Source: Guyanagaster necrorhizus
Lineage: Eukaryota > Basidiomycota > Agaricomycetes > Agaricales > Physalacriaceae
Reading direction: 5' to 3'
Assembly (NCBI RefSeq): GCF_019112545.1
Contig: NW_025064891.1
Location: 213,311-277,310 of the forward strand
DNA length: 64,000 nt
Positions 11,301 through 23,697 of this stretch are shown here, piece by piece; position 1 is the first letter of the stretch, and each line of letters begins with the position of its first letter. The position numbers and the translations under genes were made by a program. Below the pieces are notes generated by a model, which ran no database searches, was not told the DNA's origin, and saw only the letters and a program-made list of their open reading frames with translations.

Positions 11301-12912
11301 ATGACTGGCAACTATATTGTAGTCCACGGTGGGGCTGGCTACCATAGGGAATCTTCAGAATCCTCAGTCAAACGCGCCCTCCGACGGTGTGTGGTTCCTG
11401 TGCATGCACAGTATATTCTAACAGGACCTCAGAGCATGCAAAAGAGCTTCCAGAGGGTCCTCTAGTGCAGCGGTAGAACTCGTAGAGGATGCTGTATCCA
11501 CACTCGAGGACGATCCATGCCTCAATGCAGGTCTATATCTCTTCATAGTCTTTCATTGATATGCAATTTTGACCACTTCAAGAAAGGCTTTGGATCAAAT
11601 CTGACACTTCAGGGTACTGTTGAATGTGACGCAAGCATCATGGATGGTGCGAGGAATGCTTTTGGAAGCGTTGGCGCCACTGCAGGTATAAACATCCAAC
11701 GTACAATGATGCACCCCTTATAATTGCTGCTAGGTATAAAAAACCCTATTCGATTAGCGCGTTCGGTGCTAGAACATTCTCAAATTCTCGATCCCCTAGG
11801 ACGTACCCCGCCTTTGTCTGCCATTCTGTTGCTCGTAAGAACCTCACAAAGACTCACTATCACGCAGAACGCTTGTTTCTCCAGGTGCCAATTTATTTGC
11901 CGAACATCATCTCGATAGGCGTTACATTGTAGATCCCACCTCCCTTGCAAGCCAACAAGCTGTTGAAAATTGGAAATCCTGGATCGCGAATCTGAACCAG
12001 GCTACCCAAGGATTAGAGGTGATCAACCGCAAAAAATTGCACGATGTTCAGGACACTGTAGGCGCCATCGCCTGGTGCGGTCCTTCAGATATTGCGGCTG
12101 GTGTCTCAAGGTCAGTTGTTCGTCGTTCATATCTGGTGCTATCTAAAACAATGCTCCCAGTGGCGGTTTACTGCTGAAACATTCTGGGAGGATTGGCGAG
12201 GTAAGAGCGTTCTCGTTAGATGCAGATGGTCCCGATTTCGTCTCTTTTCCTTACAGGCAGCCGTCTACGGTGCCGGATGCTGGGCACAACGAGGCGAAGC
12301 AGTTATAGACGGGAGAACACTAGTACGAGGAATAGCGTGCAGCGTTTCAGGTATTGCAGGCCCTATCGCCTTTTTGTTGCTCTTCACTAGCGTTTCAGGC
12401 GCCGGTGAAAACATAATTAAGTCTTCGTTGGCCAAGCTTATTGGTAAAACCACCGGGGATGCTCTTTCTTCTAATCAAGATATCCATAACGCGCTAGAAA
12501 AGGTGCTAACGGTAGATCTGTATGGTATAATTTTTCTTACAGCACCATTGATTATCCGGAGGGGCTCACGCTGTCGCAGACGCATGCAAAGAATCCTGGG
12601 AACAAAATCCGAAAGCAGGGATAATCTTACTAACAGTTGAGGACGAGGGAAAGTCCAGGAGCGGCATGTTCTATATTTTTTTCGAAGATGATGTGCCTGA
12701 TACTTTAGTAGTGCGGCTATGGTGTGCCTTCACAACAGCGAGCATGGCTATTGCTTACATTTCGCCGTCCAATCCGAATCCAAAAGTAGAACCCTATTAC
12801 CATGAAAACATGCCTAACTGATCGTTAATAGAGCCTCGTACTTCGGCGGCCCCGTGAGAAAGATGCGGGTTGCAAACGTCCTTTGGTATATATCACGGCT
12901 TGGTCACTGTGA
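11301..12912 (+). CDS. threonine aspartase (taspase-1/asparaginase-2 family, Ntn hydrolase)
   Basis: Ten exons (11301-11386, 11433-11530, 11587-11685, 11734-11815, 11868-12110, 12161-12200, 12257-12350, 12399-12524, 12562-12785, 12832-12912) give 390 aa. Family marks in order are VHGGAGYH, EDDPCLNAGFGSNLT, GVECDASIMDG-like VECDASIMDG, GIKNPIRLARSVLEHS, PPLTLVSPGANLFAEHH and the autocleavage site DTVGAI, whose Thr becomes the nucleophile, then SGGLLLKHSGRIGEAAVYG. Such enzymes are made as one chain and self-process into alpha and beta subunits; taspase cleaves after Asp, other members hydrolyse asparagine or isoaspartyl bonds, so substrate is open. The loop PPLTLV and the Thr context favour the taspase branch. 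Exons 8-10 are the least certain: one intron is only 37 nt and the last exon rests on splice signals alone. Confidence 0.82.
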
Positions 12913-12955
12913 AAGTGATATAGATGATGGATTGTGAGAGCGATACAGTCGTCTC

Positions 12956-14396
12956 TTAGCCAGGTCCTTGTCTCGCGCCATTAGTCCCATTGCTGTTGCC
13001 TTGTCCAATAGAGGCGCTATGGAGTGATTGATATGATGTATTTCCATTGTGGCCGGAGAAAGGAGCTACAGAACCTGAGTGGCTCGGAGTTGGTGGCTGA
13101 CTGGAAGAGGGTGTGCGCTCGACCGAGCCATTGGATTGCGCCAAGAGGGGCTTTGCTGCATTCAGTCGTTGCAATGTTTTGATCGGAAATTTTGTTCTAC
13201 CGAATTTAATAAATGTCTCCGCAAGGATAGCTTATCCCTAGCGCTTACCGGCAGGTCGAACACACCGGTACTGGCTGACAAAATACTAATAAGTAACATC
13301 AGACGCAACGTTGAAGGAAGGTAGGAAAGTAACGTACTAGAGAGGCACACCGAACACACGAAACCGATGTCGATTATGTTCTTGTGACAGAAGCAGGCCG
13401 CACGAAAGTCGATTCTGTCTTGTGTGGGGACAGACAACACCTTTCGAATAGAAGGTGGGGAGAGAAACGACATCTAGGGTCTTGGTGAAACGGCATAACG
13501 GGCAACAAGTCACATATACTGAACTCACAATCAGGTATTGAAGAAGCGCATCCCGTCGCTCCAGAGATATGTACGAGCCTCCGGTCAAGTGTGCAGCCTG
13601 CTGTAAAAATACGGAGTCCGTGCCGTATATCTGGCAAGCGTCAACGGCTACCTTCTGCGACTGGTTAGCCGACAAAGGAAACGAAGGGTAAACATTATTA
13701 TACCAGTTTCTGAGCCGAGAAGATGGCATTCATAATGGGAATGTAAGACGTAGTAAGATCCGGAGATACGGACAAGATGAGGATCCGAGGGTCGGTAGAA
13801 CTGCCGGCCTCGAGAGATTGAGAGGAGTTGTCGGATGTTGACGCAAGGGCCACCCTGTTAACGTCTAGAACATACAAGGTTTAGCTCAGTCAAAATCAGC
13901 GTGATAGCCTTACAGCAAAGGGCCTTAGTCAACGCTCCGACCAGACCACAAGGCGCTAGTAGGGCCGTGAGAACAGGCGCGAGGTAAAGCCACAGTGCGT
14001 ACCTTCCTCTTCGTCGTCCATGAGCACATCTAGCTCGTCTCTGATGCTTCGAACGATAGCCGAATCAACCATTTTGAAGGCTAGATATGAATTAGAATCC
14101 ATTTGCATCGTGGCGCCAACTTCCTGGTCAATTGAAGAATAGAGCATGACGCTAAAGAGCATAAGAGACTGCGATGGCGAAGATGTGTATGCCAACCTCT
14201 TGCCGGGAAGGGCACCAAAGACAGCAAGGGTATTTTCATGCTTAGAGGCCAAGTGGGCGTTGAGAAAAACGAGTAGCTGGGAAAGAAAAGAGTTGAGGGC
14301 AAGGGGATATGCGTTGGAGGAATGACCAGAAAGATGCCATTGAGTCGGGGACAAGTCTACGACGACAGACAGATGGGAACCAGTGGAATCGTCCAT
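12956..14396 (-). CDS. TFB4: TFB4/p34, core subunit of TFIIH
   Basis: Seven exons (14396-14003, 13955-13914, 13864-13704, 13654-13529, 13473-13338, 13285-13249, 13196-12956) give 378 aa. The protein has the von Willebrand A-like fold of TFB4 (GTF2H3): LSVVVDLSPTQWH near the start, DPRILILSVSPDLTTSYIPIMN, KVAVDACQIYG and HLTGGSY. It ends in the C4 zinc module DFRAACFCHKNIIDIGFVCSVC ... IFCQPVPVCSTC. TFIIH acts in promoter opening and nucleotide excision repair. A low-complexity Ser/Gly/Asn tail follows the zinc module. Its stop lies 43 bp from that of the converging taspase gene. Confidence 0.95.
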
Positions 14397-15336
14397 GAAA
14401 GACTGAATTAGGAAAGAGGCGGACCGACGAGGGGCATTAATTAAATAATTTATATTTTCTTTTGCTAAATGAACATGGATCTTGATCTACCCTTCCCCAA
14501 CGTTGACAACGAGGGCCATCATACGTGGACCTCTCCTCACCCCATATGACCATCAGATCTGTCGCCGCCTTCTCCCGTATGCTGCACACGGCGAGATCCG
14601 CGACTCGGTCGTACTTTTCGTCATTGTTGCCAGTGATGCCCACGCGGTCAGCGCCTACGACCCGAGATGCGGATAGACCCAGGAGTAGAAGAGTGAAATT
14701 TAGGTTGAGGGGACGGAAGCATCGCTGGATCGCTCATTGCACGGCGGCCAGTGGTGCAGAGTGCGGATTGAACGGAGTGGCGGATGGAAGACAGGGTGAA
14801 GGGTCCCTGGCCTGCTGACTGACGGTTACATTTGGGGCAGACAGACACCAAAGTCGGCATCGACGGCGACGATGAACTCGAACAATTATTTCGGCAGAAC
14901 AGGCTGAATCCTATAGGCTGGACGGGGTGAATCACGGCGCCAAATGAGACAATTTCCGCAGACGGTAACCACATCTGGAGTACTGATAAGGTGTGATCTG
15001 ATGAAGGCAGCGAAGACATCTTGTCGAACGAGTAGTAGAACTGTTAGAATACACAGTATGTACAGAGTAGCAGTATTATTTCCAACCATGCAAACAGAAA
15101 GAGAGGAGAAATATAGAAATACAGGGGAGGACAACAAAGAGTAACATCATTTCGAGCTCAGCGGACGAATTGGGCATCAAAGGAGCCACATCGTCGACAG
15201 GGCTTCCGGGGACGGCCGAGACCGTGACCACGGCGTCGCTACCATCGATGCGTGCGAAAACCATTCGTTGGCGATGCCTGACGCCCAGGTCAGCTCCCTC
15301 TTCGTCATTTCCCATCACCATCACCCTCCCTCCCCC
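14397..15336. other. head-to-head spacer between TFB4 and CHD1
   Basis: A 940-bp spacer with open frames on both strands but none that I can support. Minus strand: a Ser-rich frame 15019-14648 with one CPKC, and another frame (about 14740-14437) reading ADRVGITGNNDEKYDRVADL after a hydrophobic stretch. Plus strand: 14525-14818 starts like a mitochondrial presequence and is Arg-rich. These overlap each other, so at most one is real. The ends must contain the two promoters. Confidence 0.35.
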
Positions 15337-18300
15337 ATGTCCGCCCTCCATATCGACTACGACAGCGACGACATGCGTGTCGACTCGGACGACCATTCTC
15401 GCCTCCACGACGCTGATGCCGACGCTGACGCCGATTCTGACGACGAGGTAACCGCCATGCATCTTGTAGCCGACACTGTCCCCCATGTCCCTAGCCTCTA
15501 TGCTCGCCCTGTATGTCTTCTTTCCACTTGTGCATCGTCATTGCAGCCGCTTACGGCCCCTTTCTCCTCAGCGTGATGGGGATTCCGTTCGTCGCTCTCA
15601 TTCTTTTTGCCTACCACCTTCTCAACTACTCTTTGTCTTATAGGGCTACGAAGATGAGGTAGAAGAGGAAGAGGAAGAAGACGACGACGACGACGACGGC
15701 ACCTATGCCGATGAGGAATACGCGAAGAAGAAAGTACCGCGAAAAAAGAAACGTCCATCCGCTCCTGCCGCCACAAAACCCCGTAGTATGTCTTGCACCC
15801 TCTGTTTGCTATCCCATTAATTTCCGTTAGTCCCTGCTCGCCACACGTCGCCTTCCGATTCTGGTTCTGATTACGGTGTTCGTTCCAAGAAGAAGAGAAA
15901 GTCGCGCTCATCTGCCGATGAAGTGCGCGTTTCCAGTCGTGGTAACAAGGTCCCAAATTATGTCGACGACGTACAAGACTTTGAAAAGTTTGACGAGGAA
16001 GACCACGACAACGGCTACTATGCAAACAACAATGTCCAATATCAGGAAGAGGACGAGATAGAACTTGTTCTGAACCACTGTCGCGATGAAGGCCGAGAAA
16101 ATGACACCGAGGATCTATGGTTTGACAACATTGTATGTTAGCCAGGATAACAGTTTCTCGACCATGACTAATTTTTCGACTTAGCGCTTCCATATCAAAT
16201 GGAAAAACTTTTCACATTTACACAATACTGATGAGACGTATGAATTTTTGAAGCGTTTCAAGGGTCTCAAGCGGGTCGATAATTATATCAAGGGTTACAA
16301 GTTATGGCAAGCCCGACTACTGGCGCCAGGATTAACTAGTGAAGATCAGGTAGCCCGCTTTGACATATCACACTCAGATCTTTGATCTCTGATTCAAACA
16401 CAGGAAGCACTCTTGTTAGAGAAAGAGCGGGAGAAAGAAGATCTAGAAACTTTCCGCACCGTTGAACGAATCATTACCCATCGCGAAGGTGCAGAAGGCG
16501 AGGTGGAGTACTTTTGCAAGTGGACCAACCTCAACTATAGCTCTTGCACCTGGGAGCTACAGAAAGATGTCAACCCCATTGCCAAAGAGCAGATCGAAGA
16601 CTATCGGCATCGCGAAGCGGAAGCTAAATTCCCGTACAAGAGCGTTTCATATGCGAGAAACGGTCGCCCTACCTTCCAACCAATGGACAAGTCTCCGGAC
16701 TATATATCAGAGACGGGCTGTGAGTTGAAGGACTTCCAGCTGACTGGCCTTAATTGGCTCGCCTATCTTTGGAGCCAAGGGCAGAATGGTATCCTTGCTG
16801 ATGAAATGGGGCTGGGAAAGGTACGGTGCTGGCCTCTGTATTTTATAAACTGCTCAGCAGTTCCCTCTAGACTGTGCAGTCCGTCTCATTTCTCTCCTAC
16901 CTTTTTCATGAAATGCACCAGTATGGTCCATTTCTTGTGGTTGTTCCACTGTCGACTATCACTGCTTGGCAAATGCAGTTTTCTCTATGGGCGCCGGATA
17001 TCAATGTCATCACATACATTGGAAATACCACCGCTCGCGAAGTTATTCGCACCTATGAGTTCGGAACATCAAATAAACGTCTCAAGATGAATGTGTTACT
17101 GACGACCTATGAGTTGACATTGAAGGATGTCAAGCAGTTGGGCGAGATCAAGTGGCAGGCGCTCGTTGTTGATGAGGTACTTTTATTACTAGAATTACCC
17201 GTTAATTCACCACGCTTACTTTTGTTCTCAGGCGCATCGTTTAAAGAATTCGGCCAGTTTGTTGTATGAGTCCCTCCAAGCTTTTTCGGCAGCATCGAAA
17301 CTGCTTATCACGGGCACTCCTTTGCAAAACAATGTTAAAGGTTCGTCATTCGTTGCTCTCATATTCGCCTCTCACCGGCATCTCAGAACTCATGGCCTTG
17401 ATGCACTTTTTAATGCCTGAAAAATGTGGGTCCCGTTTCATTCATGTCTCATACATTCCCTGATTTTCGTGGACGCAGTCGCTCTAAGTGATGAGTTTGA
17501 CCTAAACGATGTGGACCACGAGTCAAGGATTCAGGAGCTACATAAGCAGCTAGAGTCTTTTATGCTGAGAAGATTAAAACGAGATGTCCTGAAGTCTCTC
17601 CCGTCCAAAAGTGAACGCATCTTGCGAGTGGAAATGAGTGCCCTCCAAACGCATTTCTACAAGAACATCTTGACGAAGGTTACAGTTTCTTGGCTCTTTC
17701 ATACCTATGTTCCTAATGTTTGTCATAGAACTTCCAAGGCCTGGTTAAAAGTGCCAATGGAAACAACAACATCAGTCTGTTAAACATAGGTGCTTCCAGC
17801 CGTACTTTCTCACAGACATTGTGCTTATTTTATCGCGCCAGCCATGGAGCTCAAGAAAGCAGCCAATCATCCTTATCTGTTCGACGGAGCAGAAGTTCGT
17901 ACAGATAACGACGAAGAGACTCTGAAAGGTCTTGTCATGAACAGCGGCAAGATGGTGCTGCTGGACAAACTTCTCGCCCGTCTCCGGCAAGACGGACATC
18001 GAGTATTGATTTTTAGCCAGATGGTCAGAATGCTGGATATCCTGAGCGATTATATGAGTCTCCGGGGCTATCTTCATCAGCGCCTAGATGGAATGGTGTC
18101 TTCTGAAGCTCGGAAGAAGTCGATTGATCACTTTAACGCCCCCGGTTCTCCGGATTTCGCTTTCCTACTGTCAACCCGTGCCGGTGGGCTGGGAATTAAC
18201 TTGGAGACCGCAGATACTGTTGTCATATTCGATGTGAGTATCCCATTATACCATGCCTTCCTCAGAATTCCTACCTTGATATAGAGCGACTGGAATCCTC

Positions 18301-20505
18301 AGAATGACCTTCAGGCAATGGCTCGTGCACATCGAATTGGACAGAAATCGCACGTTAGTGTCTATCGTTTCGTCAGTAAGGACACTATGGAAGAAGATGT
18401 ATTGGAACGTGCCAAGAAGAAAATGGTTCTTGAATACGCTAGTAAGACACTACAACTTTCTAAGAGATCAGACCTCAATTTCCTCTCAGTAATCAACCAG
18501 ATGGACACTAGTCAAGCGCATCTCAGCTCCAAGGCCAATCAGTTACGGGATTCGTCGAAACCAGAAAATTTGAGCAAGGACGAACTGACGGCGGTACTAA
18601 AATACGGGGCCCAAAAAATGTGCGGTACTGCTTCCTTTCGATTGCTTATTTCTCATAAAGCGCATAGGTTTGACAAAGATGACTCTCAGCAAAGTCAAAA
18701 ACTCGATGAGATGGACCTCGATGATATACTGAATCGTGCAGAGGACCACGAAACGATGGATGGCGGTGACGGAGGAACATCCCTTGGTGGTGAAGGATTC
18801 CTGTCACAATTTGCAGCTGTGAGCGATGTGAAGAACGACATGAATTGGGAGGATATTATACCTCTGGATGAACGGCAGAAATTCGAGAAGGAGGAGGATA
18901 GCCGTAAGGCTGAGGAACTTGCAGCCGAGGAATCTCGGGATCGAAAGCGTACTCATGCCCAAGTGTCCTACGAGGGCATGGATGTAGATCACCCTCCTAC
19001 TACTTCGGCGCCTAAGAAGCCCAAAAATCCAGGACCGACGCGGAAGTCAGCCAGTCAGAAGGCGATGGAGTTGAAGGAAAGAGACGTACGAGTGTTGATT
19101 AGGAGTTTGCAACGATGGGGAGATATACGGCAGCGATACGATGTTATAGTGAGTTGGTGTTCTTTAAAGTTTGCTTATCCTCAACGAGTATCCTTAGGTT
19201 ACCGAAGCAAAGCTTGCAGACAAGAACAAGGGGATGATGCTAGACGTTGCTGATGATATCATCGCTATCTGCTCGCAAGCTGTCAAAGACAGTGAAGAGC
19301 AGAAGCGCCACCGAATAGATGCCGGCGAAACGTTGACTAACGCTCAGAAGAGTAAAGCGGTTTTGGTGACTTGTCGCGGCGTAGGTAACATCAACGCCGA
19401 AACTGTTCTCTCTCGACATCGTGATCTACGGACTCTCTACGACATTCTTTCAGAGCTTCCAGACCCTTATAAGTGGTCAATACCAGTTGACAATATTAGA
19501 CCGACGCTAAATTGGTCTGGTCGGTGGGGTCCCCAAGATGATTCAATGCTTCTCGTCGGCGCATACCTGTACGGTTTTGGGAATTGGGAAACGATGGCCA
19601 AGGATGAGAAATTGGGTCTTGACGGCAAATTCTTTCTTGAAGAGGGCAAGAAAGGTGAAGACGCTGCGAGCCGCCCGATCCCAAATGCAATTCATCTTGT
19701 ACGGCGCGGTGACTATCTACTCGGCATTCTTCGAGAACACGACGAGAAATTACGTTCCTATGAGAGCTCTATACGCACAAAAGTCAAATCATCAGCGTCC
19801 CCTCCACCGATAGCTTCGACATCCCATGGCCTCAAACGTCGTGCAGAAAGCGAGGCTGTTGCATCGGTCGATGATAACAGCTCCAGGAAACGCAAACGCC
19901 GTCCAACCCCAACTTTCACGGATTCAGAGTCCTCAGATGAATGGTCAGTTGTTCACCTATTGATCATAGTCTCGACTAAATTAAGATATGTTAGTCCATC
20001 CATGGACGAAGCTGCAACCAAAGAAGAATTACGGCCGGTTAAGAAGCAGCTGGTGAGTGGCTTTACTTGGATAACGTGCAACAATCTTAACACTGCTCCA
20101 GAAACAGCTCAAATTGTCTGGAGAGGACATGCCTCGCGACAACAAAGTTGCGATACTGAAAGACTCCCTTGCTGCCATTGGACGTCGAATTGAGACCGTC
20201 TTGAACAACAAAGATGCTGCTGGCGAGGACCGAGAGCGGTGGCGACGGCATCTGTGGACGTGAGTTCAGTGTCCATCCATTTCTTTGACGAAGCAAACCG
20301 TTCCCTTAGATTCGTGACACTTTTCTGGCCCAAGAAAGTCAAGGCGTCGAAATTGGAAGAAATACATGCGAAGATGGTCATGAAGGAGGGTGCGCCTAGA
20401 GCGGGGTCAGAATCAAGTTCTTCCAAGAAGCCTCGAACAAGTAATACTGTATCGAAAGTGAATGGCTCCAGCGCCTCTAGGACTAATGGTAAATCTCATC
20501 GATAA
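15337..20505 (+). CDS. CHD1: CHD1-type chromatin remodeling ATPase
   Basis: Seventeen exons give 1426 aa: 15337-15510, 15644-15785, 15831-16132, 16185-16349, 16404-16820, 16871-17176, 17232-17340, 17387-17425, 17479-17678, 17729-17789, 17842-18233, 18285-18619, 18668-19148, 19198-19943, 19995-20052, 20102-20259, 20310-20505. In order it has an acidic N terminus (alternating Asp-Ala, then long Glu/Asp runs); two chromodomains ([21 protein letters not shown] region; [17 protein letters not shown]); SNF2 ATPase with [20 protein letters not shown] and [10 protein letters not shown]; helicase C with [24 protein letters not shown] split over exons; the SANT/SLIDE-like region; and a C-terminal DUF4208-like end with [15 protein letters not shown]. 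It slides and spaces nucleosomes in transcribed chromatin. The first intron (133 nt) is unusually long here. Confidence 0.95.
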
Positions 20506-21015
20506 CGTCATGTCTGTATGTTACCCTCTTTCGTCTCTTCGATCCACCCTACACCTATCATATATATTCCCTGCGCTGTCCTCCTGCATCCTTGTACTAT
20601 CCATTGTAGAATTTCTGGTTCCCCGGAAACCACCTCTCGTGTCATGAAGAATGACGAGGACTCGGGAGTTGAGTCGGACGGTTGGTAAAGGATCGGGGCT
20701 AAATTGTACAAAAGCCCATACAGTGACTTGCTCTGATGTAAAGTCCGCCACAGATACTGTGATCTTGAGAGCTAAGGATGGCATGGGTAACAGCTCTGTA
20801 GTTTTGGTGTGACATAACCCACCTATCATCGCACATTCACACGAATACCGGATTTCGATTGTGCTATGTCAACACTGACAATGGGCGGCTCTGGTTTTCC
20901 ACTTTCCCGACGCGGAAGCCTTTCGGATGTCGAGACATGGGGTTCTTGTTCGTCTATCGTTTGCAAACGAGCACGGGTCAGAGACGCTAGACATCTTATC
21001 AGCCATGAAAATATT
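20506..21015. other. intergenic, 3' regions of converging genes
   Basis: No supported gene. Short minus-strand frames (20829-20521; 21035-20826) lack any recognised motif and clear splice links. This stretch should contain the 3' ends of the CHD1 transcript and of the membrane-protein transcript. Confidence 0.4.
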
Positions 21016-21744
21016 TCAAACAAAAAAATGCGCACCCTCTATTATCTTCGTATCAGCCTCGCGATGAAAACTCTTCATAAGCGTAGAATAACGCTTTATT
21101 TGCCAGCTGAGCTGTGACGCAAGAGCAGTGTTACCCTGCTCAATGGCCCATTTCTTTTCCTCCTTAAAACGGCGGCGTTCACTGTCAGCCAGAGAAGCTC
21201 GAGTGCGTAACGCCACCACTTCGCGATCCAACGGACTCATTGAGCCTCTGGGACCGATCATTTCTGAATTCGAATCAACTGAAGTAATGTCGGACGTGGT
21301 ATGTCTGGATGTATGATGGCGTTGAGGTTCTCGTTCGGTGGTTCTGCGACGGTGACGTGAAGTACGCTCCCGGTCACGGTCCTGGGTCGTGTGGCCATTA
21401 GCAAGTGTAGAATGAGTTTTCTTGCTACGTTTTTCCTTTGGCTTGTCAAAGACTCCTGCCAAGAATTCTGTGCAGATGACTCCAAGAGCGACACCGGCGA
21501 GGGTAACGATGGGCTTCGTAGCATCCTGGGTGAACGAAAATTCGACATAGACCTTTGCAGCAATGCCGAAAGCGACCGGAATGCCGAGGTTGTGCTGCTT
21601 GTAGGCGTACCAAAGTGCAACGCCCTGCCAAACTCCCACCAAAAAAGAGGCCTGCAACGATGGCTCATTCGAGCGCGTGAATTGATCCAGCAGAATGCGA
21701 GCACCTATACCAAGAAGGAGAGCAGGGGCCGTCGAGACTGTCAT
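21016..21744 (-). CDS. conserved-looking multi-pass membrane protein of unknown function
   Basis: A single exon encodes 242 aa. The first 100 residues hold four hydrophobic stretches (ALLLGIGARILL, FLVGVWQGVALWYAY, IPVAFGIAAKVYV, PIVTLAGVALGVICTEFLAGVF), so probably four membrane helices. A long cytosolic region follows, rich in Arg, Ser, Thr and His (RDRERTSRHRRRTTER), then a helical C-terminal part likely to form a coiled coil (ADSERRRFKEEKKWAIEQG). I do not recognise the family. Absence of introns is unusual in this window, though the gene is short. Confidence 0.72.
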   Translation of the reverse strand: MTVSTAPALLLGIGARILLDQFTRSNEPSLQASFLVGVWQGVALWYAYKQHNLGIPVAFGIAAKVYVEFSFTQDATKPIVTLAGVALGVICTEFLAGVFDKPKEKRSKKTHSTLANGHTTQDRDRERTSRHRRRTTEREPQRHHTSRHTTSDITSVDSNSEMIGPRGSMSPLDREVVALRTRASLADSERRRFKEEKKWAIEQGNTALASQLSWQIKRYSTLMKSFHREADTKIIEGAHFFV

Positions 21745-22921
21745 TACAGGCGTTCACCATCGACCGCCACGAGTGTAATGAACAAAATTTGCCATTCTAA
21801 AGGTTGCCTCGAGGCAATTCGATGATAGACCGGTGCCACGTGGAATTTACGTAAAAGCTTTACTTAAAAGGAAGTTGTCAATGTTCTACCTCTTTAGCCT
21901 GACATAATTGGAACTCACACGTTTACCTATCGCATTCCTTTCGGTCACTTGCAGGATGCGTCCCAGTCTCTACCACTGTTACTGACTTCCTGGGATATGC
22001 TTGTGTTTTGATCAAGCTCCTGATTTTGCTCTCATCCTCGTCGTAAGCATAAGCTACAATTCCTGCTTCGAGAGTACTGCACAAACCAATCTGTATATGC
22101 TCACGGCTGAGCTACGACATCGCAGTTCGGGCTTTTCTTTGCCCAGTGGAGTGGAGAACTCTTGACATTTTCTTCTCAACTCCAGACTCGGCCGTCACTT
22201 CCGTCAGGACGGTGGAGTCTACTTAAGGACATTGACCAGAACAAAAACTCACTTCCCACACGTACCTTCTTGCATTGCTGCTAGCCCCCACAGTTATGTT
22301 TTAGCAATGACGGTGGAATCTGTATAGCTATACTGGTAAGTATGTAATATGATCGTCCGTTTTTCAATCGCAACCCTTTCGATCTGCCCTCGAAAACATG
22401 TGGAGCTATGATATAGACTCGGTCTGCTGTACTGTGTGGATCTTTGCAAGCGTTCATGCATGTGGTCGCTAATGGTGCAATTTCTTTTCTTCCAATTTTG
22501 CCATCGTGACCTTCAGTTCGCCGGAGCCTACAAGCCTATTGTTACCTACATGAGACAAATTTGAGGAAGAAGCACATATTTTTGCGCGACATCCTCATTG
22601 CTACTTGTGCTTAGCATACCATGTGCACTCGTTCATCCCGCTGACAGCCTATTGCTCATGAGAAAAATGCTTGTAGCACACATGGAACCATCTCTTCTTC
22701 AGTTTCTACTGTTCTTTCAACTGGGTCTCATGAGCTCAACTTTTGGTCCCATGTAGTATCTGTGATTCCTTAGCAACAAGCCACTTCTGAAGCGAATAGT
22801 CATGGGGGCTCATTGTCTTTCACAGCTGATTTCACGATTCGCGAACGTGAAGCCCGGCCTGTATGTCTCTCGACTATAAAGTGATACAAATTGTTCCGCA
22901 TAAGCAGCAAACGTATTCACA
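21745..22921. other. 1.2-kb intergenic region upstream of HsbA-like gene
   Basis: No coding exon is visible on either strand. It includes the 5' region of the membrane-protein gene (left) and the promoter of the secreted HsbA-like gene (right). Similar GACGGTGGAnTCT words occur near 22211 and 22310; their meaning is unknown. Large promoters are common for secreted, regulated fungal genes. Confidence 0.45.
22875..22880 (+). promoter_or_regulatory. TATA box of HsbA-like gene
   Basis: TATAAA lies 42 bp before the ATG at 22922, a plausible core-promoter position given a very short 5' leader. Most housekeeping genes in the window lack such an element. Confidence 0.5.
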
Positions 22922-23697
22922 ATGGTCCAAATTCCCACTGGGTTGTTTCTTCTCCTTTCTGTCGTTACTGCGACCTCCGCAATTCCTACAAAGCGCACTG
23001 TTGCACAAGTCGAGGCTGACATTGCCGACATTGTAACCCAAGTCGACGCACTCGACAGTTCCATCAATGCCTTTCCGGCTACTGGCGGAAGTCTGCTCGC
23101 GGCACTCGTAAGACATTTCCTATGATATCGAACTCCCCTAACATTTTTATCTTCAAGGCCATCCACAGCAGCGCAACTACATTGATTAGCACTCTTCAAA
23201 CCGCGACTACTGACACTACTGTATGTCCTGGTGTTGACATTCGGGGAAATCGACTAATCTTTACTGCAGGCAACTGACGCTTTTAGTGAAGACGACGGCG
23301 CTACCATCCTCGCGTCCGTTGAAGCCTTCGAGCCCACCATTCTAGATGCTCTTACTGCTATCGTTGCGAAAGAGCCTGCCTTTGAAGGTTCGCTGATTTG
23401 TCAGGGTTTCAAAGTGTTGGGTCATGTACTGATAGCTGTACTTGGGCCGACAGCTCTTCCTATTGGTGGAATCCCTGCTTTGGTACTCCAAGACCTCCAG
23501 GGCCTCAACTCCGCGACCGGGGCCTTTTCAGATGCATTGATTGCCAAATCCCCTGTATGAGAAACTGTTGTTAAGCTGTCACTTAGCAGTTTTGACGGCC
23601 TTCTTCTTGACAGGCTGACCTCGTAGACCAAGCTGATGAGATCAAAACGACGATCGGGAATGGATTTGACACTGCCATTGCCGCATATTCAAACTGA
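22922..23697 (+). CDS. secreted HsbA-like (hydrophobic surface binding protein A) protein
   Basis: Five exons (22922-23107, 23158-23220, 23270-23387, 23454-23554, 23614-23697) give 183 aa. A signal peptide (MVQIPTGLFLLLSVVTATSA) is followed by a helical, Asp/Ala/Thr-rich, Cys-free domain with TVAQVEADIADIVTQVDALDSSI, repeated T/S-L-x-x-A patterns and ADLVDQADEIKTTIGNGFDTAI. This matches the HsbA/cell-wall galactomannoprotein-like family of small secreted proteins that coat hydrophobic surfaces or the wall. The role here is inferred. A TATA box and a long upstream region suggest regulated expression. Confidence 0.85.

Noticed and set aside
11087..11311. Minus-strand 74-codon frame starting MPVMGETVRLYEL
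   Set aside because: Opposite the taspase first exon and in the divergent promoter; the hydrolase model already starts with an ATG at 11068.
15498..16193. 231-codon minus-strand frame antisense to CHD1
   Set aside because: It lies opposite well-supported CHD1 exons with chromodomain sequence and has only low-complexity Arg/His runs.
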